This document shows positions 57,901 to 64,000 of a stretch of DNA of 64,000 nt, piece by piece. The stretch lies in assembly GCA_007753675.1 (NCBI GenBank), contig CP036432.1, forward strand, positions 10,015,381-10,079,380. The letters are read 5' to 3'. Below the pieces are notes generated by a model that made no database searches, had not been told where the DNA came from, and worked only from the letters and a program-made list of their open reading frames with translations. This stretch comes from Stieleria magnilauensis. Its GTDB lineage: Bacteria > Planctomycetota > Planctomycetia > Pirellulales > Pirellulaceae. How positions within the stretch are numbered: the first letter of the stretch is position 1; each line of letters begins with the position of its first letter. The position numbers were made by a program, and so were the translations under genes.

Positions 57901-58520
57901 CGACCCGATCCGCCGCTGACCGGGTTCGGGACGCCGACGGCAAAACGGACGAAACGGAAGCTTCCGAGGCGATCGAACGGGCGGTCGAATACGCCCAAGC
58001 CGCCAATCGTCTCGAACGACTTTACCAACAACTCGTCACCCCACGCCTTGCCCGTTTGCGACGCATGGAACAAAAAGCCAGCCAATTGGCCAACCAGATG
58101 GGAAGCAACGGGACAAGCGGCGAAAACACCAAGCCGGAAACCGAACGAGCCCTGCGAGATCTCAAGCAAGAGTTACGGGCCGAGTCGTTGCGGGAGTTGG
58201 CCGAGTTGCTCGAGGGCGGACAAAACGAGGATGCAACGGAAACGCAGGACCAGGGATCCCGTGACGGCGAAATGACCGGCCCGTTGGCTGGCCGAGGAGG
58301 ATTGACGTTCCGCGACGGCGATTCGGTCTCCAACCGCGTCCGTCTGGTCGCCGACGAACTCCGCAAGCGAATCCAACACGTGATGCTGCTGGAGATCGCG
58401 GTGGACCGCCAAACTCCGATTCCGACGGAATATCGTCGCGCCGTCGACGGGTACTTTGAAACACTGGCCCGCGAGAATTCTGTCGAGCTGGAATCGGCCG
58501 TCACGGGAGAGTCACAATGA
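54942..58520 (+). CDS. DUF4175-like large membrane protein with coiled coils
   Basis: 1192 residues from ATG 54942, overlapping the BatA stop. Three membrane segments near the N-terminus (TVRLATTASVAAVFLLAVWV, MMTAIGIAAALLVWQAVWLF, LWLALVATAATAAVLLGLFT), then Ig-like beta domains (LMVTPGDIKLLEGTPVDVSL, ITVQPPEYTGLQSRVFSKPD) and a long Glu/Gln/Arg-rich coiled-coil half with an acidic low-complexity stretch at about 735-790. The order and composition match DUF4175-type proteins encoded next to MoxR/BatA genes in planctomycetes. Function unknown. Confidence 0.8.
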   Translation: MNAPDVAYQVARQFTALRRRYLTVRLATTASVAAVFLLAVWVLLGMIDYRWEWPHTWRTTAMMTAIGIAAALLVWQAVWLFRLTRQRSFAGIVERSFEDFGQRIRTVLDTVAGRVQGPDEMLTALGNQTLGRWESVTPARLVPVRSLWLALVATAATAAVLLGLFTAGGDWRLALLRAIGIDRPYTTLMVTPGDIKLLEGTPVDVSLELVGRTNRDVLLRYRELRPINTDAIEDAAAAEPEWIESEVLADAPETDNRRKTFRTNLGKAAWPIEYQFVSSGQTTSIHRIDVQPLIETERIEITVQPPEYTGLQSRVFSKPDLTVLERSQVTVTIELNHPLQQAVLETGPRTSQLSPTPLDSPLDRTRWTFSLPADHTIRWRFSGSGTDGTPMEPVAGRLGIRRDAAPSISWREPNDEIRVHTLAEVPLGVQVSDDYGIIESGIAFQLGGDDEYILTDWTTESDAEASTTSPAEKTRLLLAELLPLESFDLSERDYIAYYAYAVDNRPWGNHRSESEVRYIDIRPLRQFYQEIDPPGGNDGAGSRVLVRLDEIIRRERFVINRTRKLVRGGTDMAAQLGTIDRLVENQSELADLTRFLAEFFISRGNDDVEALNQAEAAMLQAADSLAAGSLDLALVQEEEALRSLAEARRTLEIILTKRMSLSQQQALRRLARQLQQKLRRDPPETERQLADSLIQIASQQRRLAVNAQSAASGQRSPLATQSNTSMPSATSTGQGQTETNQGEGENDPEGAEENAGENSEETAEENEIDAESSAATSESIDQDQDAMNDDDSPTPQETLYEQQIELLERLDAIREPLAERLTQSELMTRRMDDAQSGMDDLATLAREGELESMAARGQSVSDLIEELGLQLEAVSAAEPVTRVSSLRDLTSGLAGMEHQLGTLDPLSPGGGRDPDSVNPDAVNPDGTGPPERETEAERLARRMAARSETLEEVISSQADIGDIEMSEVNDQLRNFAEETRFLEQLESTRSAADRVRDADGKTDETEASEAIERAVEYAQAANRLERLYQQLVTPRLARLRRMEQKASQLANQMGSNGTSGENTKPETERALRDLKQELRAESLRELAELLEGGQNEDATETQDQGSRDGEMTGPLAGRGGLTFRDGDSVSNRVRLVADELRKRIQHVMLLEIAVDRQTPIPTEYRRAVDGYFETLARENSVELESAVTGESQ

Positions 58521-61099
58521 GCGGCATCGAGTTACTGGCCAACACGTATTTTTCTTGGACGTCACCGCTGTCTCCCCGAGGCTGGATCGGACTGGTCGCC
58601 GCGTGCGCCCTGTTGTGGTTCGTGTTGCGAATCTTCTGGGGACGTTCGTTGGTCAACGGTCGTACCGGGTTGATCGTGATTCGCGCCGCAACGATTGCGA
58701 TCCTGGTCGCGATCCTGTTGGGGCCGACCAAGATCGACGAACAGGCCGGCGAAACGACCCGGCCCTCGATGATCTATCTGTTCGATGGTTCGCAAAGCAT
58801 GCAACTCGGCGGCGAACTGAGTCGTTGGGATCAAGCGTTACGATTTGTCGGCGAAGCACAGCAGAGTGCCGGGCCGGGGTATTCCGGTGACGTCCAGGCC
58901 TTTCGATTTGGTCACCGGTTGTCGCCCCTGGTCCAGCCCAGCGGTGCGTCGCCGCAATCCGCCGGCGCGTCGCTACCGGGTGCAGCGACGCTGGTGGGAA
59001 ACCGGCCTGCCGGCGACCCCGTGGACATCACCTTGGTTTCCGATTCCGCATCGCGCGGTACGTCGCGCGGTACGTCGCGTGATACGTTGGGTGGTACGTC
59101 GGAAACGATCGAAGGCCCCGACGCCTCGGACTCACGTCTGGCCGACGCACTGCGCCAGTTGATGCCCCAAGTCAGCGCCCAATCGTCTGCCGGTGTGGTG
59201 CTGTTGTCCGACGGGCGGGTGCGGGCTTCGGAATCGGTGGAACGTTTGTCGGAGATCTTTGGCAAGTCCCAGGTGCCGATTCATGTCGTACCGATCGGGC
59301 AATCCGGGGGATCGGGCGACATCGCGATTGTTTCACTCGTCGTGCCGTCGCGGGTGCGAAAATACACCGAGAACGAACTGCAAGTTTTCATGCGCAGCTT
59401 CGGCTATGCCGGTCAACAAACCACGGTCCGGATCCGACGTAAGGGCGGCCAGGGCGGCGATTTGGCGACCTTGCCGATCACGCTCTCCGGCGGTGCCCAA
59501 TCCGCTTCGTTGATGTTTCGCGTCGACGAACGCCCCGAGGACTTGATCGTGCTGGTGGATCCGGTCGAAGGTGAATTGACGCGGCGAAACAACAGCGTCG
59601 AGACGCGGGTGGAGATCGATCGGACCAAGGTTCGCGTGCTGTGTCTTCAAAGCGGCCAAGCGTCCGGGACGCAGTCGTTGCTGAGTCAGTTTTTGCCGAT
59701 CGCGCCCGGCCCCACGCGAGCGTCGACCTCGGGCGTTTCGATTCAATCGGCGTTGGTGGCCGACGAAGACGTCGAATGCACGACGTTGGTCAGCATGGGC
59801 GGTCAATCCTTGCGACGACTTTCCCCGGACGGATTCACCCAAGCCTCGTCGGGCTTTCCACGCACCCGCGCCGAACTGTTTGCCTATGACTGTGTGATCT
59901 TCAGCGACGTCACGCCGGCGGTGCTGGAAGATGAACAACAACAATGGCTGACGCAGTGGATCGATGGCCGCGGCGGCGGGCTGATCGTGACCGGTGCGCC
60001 ATCGCTTTCGGCCGACGGCTGGCAAGACTCGCCGATCGCGCCGCTGCTGCCGGTGACCTTGGAAACGGCATCCACCGGGTTCCCGATTCCCACCGCCGTC
60101 GACGTCACGGTTCCCAATCACCCGATTTGGCGGCTGAGGATCGAAAAACAACTCAACGAGCTGCTGATTCAGGCGTTGCCGGACCTGTCGATCGGACAAG
60201 CCGATTTCAAAGCGAAACCCAACGCGATGGTACTGGCCCAGCGGCGTGACGATCAAACCCCCGTCATGATCGCTCAACGTGCCGGACGAGGCCGCGTGTT
60301 GGTCTCCGGCGCCACGCTCTCGGGGACCGCACTGGAACAACTCTCACAGACCTGGGGCGACCAACCGGAACGGGTGGCCGGAAAATTTTGGCGCAATCTG
60401 GTCTACTGGGCGACCGAAGAATCCTCCACCGGCCGACGCCGACTGGTCGTTCAATCCAACCAACGTTTCTATCGTCCCGGCCAGCGGCTTTCGATCCGTG
60501 CGACGGCCTATGACGAAGCCGCCCGGCGATCACAGCACTATCGAATCTGGGCGATGTTCGAACCCGAATCGCTCGACGACATGTCACTCTATTCCCCTGT
60601 CCTCTGGCCCGACAATCTTGTGCGTCAAAGCGGAGAAGTCGGACCGCGGATCGCGTGGGGGGAAGAACTACCGCTGAAATCCAATCTGGAAGAAGGCGTT
60701 TATCAACTGGATTTGATGCTCAGCGAAACGGCGGCCAGTGGCGACAGCGGAATGCGGATTGAGCTGACCGCGTACGAGGGCACCGAACCCGAATCCTCGT
60801 TCAGTCACGGTACGCAAGTCGACAGCACGTCGCTGGCCATCCAGATCCTGAGCGATCCGTTCGAACAACAAAACCCACTTCCCAATCAGGAATTGATGGC
60901 TCGCGTGGCGGCGGTTTCTGGCGGCCAGGTACTGGACCAACCGGAACAATTGGGCGAGCTTCTGCGTGGACGCAAAGAATTTCGAGGTCCGCCGACCATT
61001 GATTCGACTCCGGCATGGAATCGTGCGTGGCTTTGGCTAGGCTTAATCGGTCTGTTATCGACCGAATGGGTTTGGCGGCGAGTTTCGGGATTGGCATGA
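58517..61099 (+). CDS. Membrane protein with vWA-like and glutamine-amidotransferase-like domains
   Basis: 860 residues, ATGA overlap with the preceding gene. Two N-terminal membrane segments (WIGLVAACALLWFVLRIFW; LIVIRAATIAILVAILLG), a vWA-like part (MIYLFDGSQSMQLGGELSR) and a class-I amidotransferase-like fold (YDCVIFSDVTPAVLEDEQQQ, GGGLIVTGAPSLSADGW). The C-terminus has another membrane segment (AWLWLGLIGLLSTEWVW). A Gly-Thr-Ser-Arg repeat (SRGTSRGTSRDTLGGTS, encoded around 59055-59100) interrupts the vWA part. No catalytic triad Cys is obvious, so the amidotransferase-like part probably is not an enzyme. Confidence 0.78.
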   Translation: MSGIELLANTYFSWTSPLSPRGWIGLVAACALLWFVLRIFWGRSLVNGRTGLIVIRAATIAILVAILLGPTKIDEQAGETTRPSMIYLFDGSQSMQLGGELSRWDQALRFVGEAQQSAGPGYSGDVQAFRFGHRLSPLVQPSGASPQSAGASLPGAATLVGNRPAGDPVDITLVSDSASRGTSRGTSRDTLGGTSETIEGPDASDSRLADALRQLMPQVSAQSSAGVVLLSDGRVRASESVERLSEIFGKSQVPIHVVPIGQSGGSGDIAIVSLVVPSRVRKYTENELQVFMRSFGYAGQQTTVRIRRKGGQGGDLATLPITLSGGAQSASLMFRVDERPEDLIVLVDPVEGELTRRNNSVETRVEIDRTKVRVLCLQSGQASGTQSLLSQFLPIAPGPTRASTSGVSIQSALVADEDVECTTLVSMGGQSLRRLSPDGFTQASSGFPRTRAELFAYDCVIFSDVTPAVLEDEQQQWLTQWIDGRGGGLIVTGAPSLSADGWQDSPIAPLLPVTLETASTGFPIPTAVDVTVPNHPIWRLRIEKQLNELLIQALPDLSIGQADFKAKPNAMVLAQRRDDQTPVMIAQRAGRGRVLVSGATLSGTALEQLSQTWGDQPERVAGKFWRNLVYWATEESSTGRRRLVVQSNQRFYRPGQRLSIRATAYDEAARRSQHYRIWAMFEPESLDDMSLYSPVLWPDNLVRQSGEVGPRIAWGEELPLKSNLEEGVYQLDLMLSETAASGDSGMRIELTAYEGTEPESSFSHGTQVDSTSLAIQILSDPFEQQNPLPNQELMARVAAVSGGQVLDQPEQLGELLRGRKEFRGPPTIDSTPAWNRAWLWLGLIGLLSTEWVWRRVSGLA

Positions 61100-61128
61100 C
61101 GAATCTCCTTTAGACGTACAAAGAGACA

Positions 61129-61512
61129 ATGGCAAAACCTTCCAAAGATGTAACCGCTGCCGAACTGGCCATATTGGAGAAGCTGTGGGAGCACGAGCGT
61201 GCGACCCTGAAACAGCTTTCCAAATGGCTGTACGGTGCCGAAACGCCGTCGGATATTGCGACGGTCCAGAAACTGATTTCCCGGCTGGAAGCCAAGGGCT
61301 GTGTCGCCCGAGACCGCGACTGCTGGCCGCATCAATTCCAAGCCGCCATCGATCGCGATCACTTGATTTCACACCGGCTGCAAGCAACCGCCGACGAACT
61401 CTGTGACGGAACGATGTCCACCTTGCTGACGCACCTGGTCAAGTCGGCCAAGTTCAACTCGCGTCAACGAAAACGTCTCCGCAAGATTCTTGATGACTTG
61501 GATGCCGAATGA
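61129..61512 (+). CDS. BlaI/MecI/CopY-family transcriptional repressor
   Basis: 127 residues with a winged helix-turn-helix: VTAAELAILEKLWEHERATL, SDIATVQKLISRLEAKGCVA and a C-terminal dimerisation region (LLTHLVKSAKFNSRQRKRLR). BlaI proteins repress their targets until cleaved after signalling by a membrane M56 peptidase, which is exactly the next gene (4-base overlap, 61509-61512). No good dyad is seen directly before this gene; only a half-site TAGAC at 61111. Confidence 0.93.
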   Translation: MAKPSKDVTAAELAILEKLWEHERATLKQLSKWLYGAETPSDIATVQKLISRLEAKGCVARDRDCWPHQFQAAIDRDHLISHRLQATADELCDGTMSTLLTHLVKSAKFNSRQRKRLRKILDDLDAE

Positions 61513-63461
61513 TGGCCGTTGCCGCAGTGATCATCGGTAACCTTTGCCTGGCGTCGTTGATCGGCGTGTTGGCATGGACCGTCGGTCGCCATGGCCGACG
61601 CGCGGCGCTCGCCCATGCGCTGTGGGTCATGTTCTTCGTCAAACTGATCACCCCGCCGATCGTCTCGGTCCCACTGCCCATCCCCACATTCTTTCCCCGT
61701 CCCGTCGTTCAGGACGTCACCCCGCCGATCGCGTCCGCCACCACTCCCTTTCCCGACGACGCCGATGCGCAACCAGCGACCGACGACCACTTGGCCCCAC
61801 ACACCCTGGCCGGCGGCGGCGCTTCAGCCACCGCCGCCGGCTCAGCCACTCCAGTCGCACCTCACTCGGCTCTGTCGCGTTTCAACTGTCTGGTGTGCGC
61901 CTTGGGTGCGATTTGGTCGGGCGGATTTCTTGCGTTGGTCGCACACGGAATCATCCGGCTGGTTCGTTTCCGCAATCTGATCGGCGAGTGCGGCGTCGAT
62001 GATGAGGAAGCGACCGCGACGGTCCGCGGGTTCGTGCAACGCGAGCGCCGATGGCTCTTGGGCCGACGCACTCCACGCGTTGTGCGGGTGTCCGTCCACG
62101 TCTCGCCGATGCTGTTCGGTTTCGCGACGCGGCCGATCATCGTTTGCCCCGAAGCGTTGTGGCAATCGCTCTCACCGTCGGATCGCCGATCATTCTTGGC
62201 GCACGAGACTGCACACTTTTTGCGACGGGATCATTGGGTGCGTTGGTTGGAATGGTCGGTCTCGGCGGTCTACTGGTGGTTCCCCGGAGTGTACTTCGCG
62301 CAAAAACAACTCGAACGACACGAGGAAGCATGTTGCGACGCTTGGGCCGTCAAGATCCTGGACACGAAGCCGCGTCATTACGCCGAGGCCCTGCTGCGCG
62401 TGGTGGACTTCATCAGCGATCACGAAGTCGGATTGCCGGGTTTTGCCAGTGGGATGCAACCGACCGCGACCTTGGAAGAAAGGCTGCGGTTGTTGATGCG
62501 GAACGAGCTTGATCATGCCGGCTCACGACTGCACACCTGGGGCAGCGGACTGGCCTGCGCCGCAATTTGGATGGTCCACCCTGAAGTCTATTCGTTGGAA
62601 CTTTCACGCCAGTGGGTTCGGGTGACCGAGTCGGCCTCCGACCCGGAGAGGATGGCATCACCGTCAGCGATCACGTCCGACCTGCCAAATCAGGATTGGG
62701 ATGAACAACGATTGCCGGCGGCGCCGAGTGGGTTCTGGAACGCGGCACCGATCAGCGACTGGGGACGGTTTTCGTTTGACGTTTCGGGCTATCGCTTCTC
62801 CGCGATCACCGGCGAGGGGTTTGTCATCGAGGGACCATCAGCCGATCCACTTGCCTTTGACCGTCAAAGCTTGACGGCCATCGCCGAGATCCCGACCAGC
62901 GGACGGGTCATCATTGGTGATGCCCTGGGGAACGTTCGCTTGTGGGATTTGGCGGCCGGCATGCCGGTGTCCTTGCTCGGCCGGCATGCTGCCGATGTCA
63001 CCAGCCTGGCCGTCACTCCCGACGGCGGCGTCTTTTCTGCCGATTCCTCCGGGACCGTGATCCGTTGGGAATTGCAATCCGGACGAACCCTCGCCCGCTG
63101 GACCAACAAACATCTCGGACAAGACACGCCAAGCGGGTCTGTCGCCATCCAGTCCATCCGCTCGTCGGTCGACGGGCGATTCATCGCGGTGCTGTGTGGT
63201 GATTGGCGTCAGGCTTCGACCCCCAAGACACTGTATTTGCTGGACAGCCAGACATTGACCGAGAACGCCCGACAGGAAATGCCCCCGATGACTGCAGTCG
63301 TCTTACCGGATCGCAGCGGGCGATGGTACATCGTCAACTGGAATGGCCGGGTACAGTCATTTGATGGTTCGCAATCGGACATGCAAATTGAAAAACATCG
63401 CGTTTCGGCGCTCCTGCTGTCACAACATGCGGTGCTCGTCGACGCGACCCCGGACCGCTAG
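61509..63461 (+). CDS. M56 (BlaR1-like) metallopeptidase with WD40-like C-terminal domain
   Basis: 650 residues. N-terminal membrane segments (VAAVIIGNLCLASLIGVLAW, ALWVMFFVKLITPPIVSVPL, ALGAIWSGGFLALVAHGIIR). Zinc-peptidase core: FLAHETAHFLRRDHW (HExxH) near residue 235 and ERHEEACCDAWAV supplying the third ligand. After another hydrophobic stretch the last 250 residues are WD40-like (VRLWDLAAGMPVSLLGRHAA, DVTSLAVTPDGGVFSADSSG, TVIRWELQSGRTLARW). In BlaR1 the C-terminal domain is a ligand sensor; here a propeller takes that place. Paired with BlaI. Confidence 0.9.
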   Translation: MMAVAAVIIGNLCLASLIGVLAWTVGRHGRRAALAHALWVMFFVKLITPPIVSVPLPIPTFFPRPVVQDVTPPIASATTPFPDDADAQPATDDHLAPHTLAGGGASATAAGSATPVAPHSALSRFNCLVCALGAIWSGGFLALVAHGIIRLVRFRNLIGECGVDDEEATATVRGFVQRERRWLLGRRTPRVVRVSVHVSPMLFGFATRPIIVCPEALWQSLSPSDRRSFLAHETAHFLRRDHWVRWLEWSVSAVYWWFPGVYFAQKQLERHEEACCDAWAVKILDTKPRHYAEALLRVVDFISDHEVGLPGFASGMQPTATLEERLRLLMRNELDHAGSRLHTWGSGLACAAIWMVHPEVYSLELSRQWVRVTESASDPERMASPSAITSDLPNQDWDEQRLPAAPSGFWNAAPISDWGRFSFDVSGYRFSAITGEGFVIEGPSADPLAFDRQSLTAIAEIPTSGRVIIGDALGNVRLWDLAAGMPVSLLGRHAADVTSLAVTPDGGVFSADSSGTVIRWELQSGRTLARWTNKHLGQDTPSGSVAIQSIRSSVDGRFIAVLCGDWRQASTPKTLYLLDSQTLTENARQEMPPMTAVVLPDRSGRWYIVNWNGRVQSFDGSQSDMQIEKHRVSALLLSQHAVLVDATPDR

Positions 63462-63493
63462 TGTTCCGTTATTCCCACCCCCGAGATGTTGCG

Positions 63494-64000
63494 ATGAAAG
63501 TTCGAAGTTTGCCGTTGCAGGTTCTGTTGCTCGGTTGCTTCGCTGCGACGAGCATGATCGCCGCTGTCGGCGCCGCTGCCGCGGAAAGCGATGCAGAGGC
63601 TGCCGCCGCCGCATCGGTCGCCAACCGTCGCATGCTGATCTGTTGTGGGCTGCCCGGTGATGATCGACATCGCGAGCAAATGACCGCAGCGATCGAGAGC
63701 CTGATCACGACCTCCCAAACCGTGCTCGGCGTGCCGCCGGAACAACTGACGATTTTGGCCGGTGATGAAGTGATGCAATCCGCACTCCAACCGCTGCATT
63801 CAGAAACGGGAATCTGCACGCGAGACACGCTCGAGACCGCTTTGGCCGACGCAGCCAAGACGTTGAAACCGAGCGATGCGTATTGGGTGTTGATGATCGG
63901 TCATTCGCACCCCTACGGCGCGGAAAGCCAATTCAATGTGTCCGGACGCGACATCAACCAAAGTCAATTCGCACAGGCGGCCGCCGCGATCGAGTGCCAC
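63494..64000 (+). CDS. Caspase/C13-like secreted protein, 3' end outside window
   Basis: 169 codons are visible from ATG 63494 (GAG about eight bases upstream), 32 bases after the M56 gene, and the frame is open to the window edge. A signal peptide is clear (LPLQVLLLGCFAATSMIAAV). The mature part begins RRMLICCGLPGDDRHREQMT and reaches SDAYWVLMIGHSHPYGAESQ and FNVSGRDI. The IGHS-type histidine followed by a GRDI segment resembles the first half of a caspase/legumain-like (C13) fold; the catalytic Cys would lie beyond the window. Likely the next member of the same operon. Confidence 0.6.
   Translation, partial: MKVRSLPLQVLLLGCFAATSMIAAVGAAAAESDAEAAAAASVANRRMLICCGLPGDDRHREQMTAAIESLITTSQTVLGVPPEQLTILAGDEVMQSALQPLHSETGICTRDTLETALADAAKTLKPSDAYWVLMIGHSHPYGAESQFNVSGRDINQSQFAQAAAAIECH

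Overview
The window looks like chromosomal DNA of a planctomycete, most likely from the Pirellulaceae (Rhodopirellula-type). The GC content is high. The gene families are diagnostic: paired DUF1549/DUF1553 (PSD1) cytochromes with DUF1501 proteins, a PVC-type haem-binding dehydrogenase with HEAT repeats, DUF1080 hydrolases, WD40-fused Ser/Thr kinases, EF-hand proteins, and MoxR/DUF58/BatA operons. No rRNA, tRNA or CRISPR array was seen. The genus-level placement is inference from gene content.

Layout. 1-5.8 kb: a three-gene co-directional operon (beta-propeller protein cut by the window edge, a TPR plus solute-binding-protein fusion, and a secreted unknown). 5.8-12 kb: a cold-shock-domain protein and a YqgE protein (minus), pdxH and a TonB-N-terminus-like membrane protein (plus), and gcvP (minus). 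12-15.3 kb: an intergenic palindromic repeat, a small secreted protein, a polysaccharide-lyase-like protein fused in frame to a broken cytochrome fragment, and a small membrane protein. 15.4-19 kb: an ECF sigma gene truncated at the 3' end of a convergent WD40 kinase. 19-22 kb: a minus-strand operon of a 277-aa unknown, a 60-aa acidic peptide and a glycosyltransferase/sulfotransferase fusion. 22.1-24.9 kb: a sulfur/persulfide module (ArsR regulator, CoA-disulfide-reductase/rhodanese fusion with a one-base frameshift, secreted DsrE protein) with two matching operator-like dyads. 25-28.6 kb: pckA and a pair of membrane-anchored unknowns. 28.6-29.4 kb: a nested inverted-repeat element around a dead DUF559 gene. 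29.5-43.3 kb: two PSD1/DUF1501 pairs, a DUF1080 hydrolase and a large PVC-type dehydrogenase, probably for breakdown of complex polysaccharides. 43.3-45 kb: a His/Tyr-rich secreted protein and a membrane protein whose coding sequence contains a dispersed repeat.

45.3-64 kb: a long plus-strand cluster, mostly joined by 4-bp start/stop overlaps: secreted unknown, DUF1549/DUF1553, DUF1501, nine-EF-hand protein, MoxR ATPase, DUF58, BatA-like vWA protein, DUF4175-like and amidotransferase/vWA-like membrane proteins, BlaI-type repressor, M56 metallopeptidase with a WD40-like tail, and the start of a caspase/C13-like secreted protein. The overlaps suggest that an envelope-stress or surface-assembly machine (MoxR/vWA) is co-expressed with a BlaI/M56 sensing pair.

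The most unusual items are the peptide/glycosyltransferase-sulfotransferase operon, the operator pair next to a frameshifted persulfide reductase, the repeat that forms part of a coding sequence, and the repeat-flanked DUF559 remnant.
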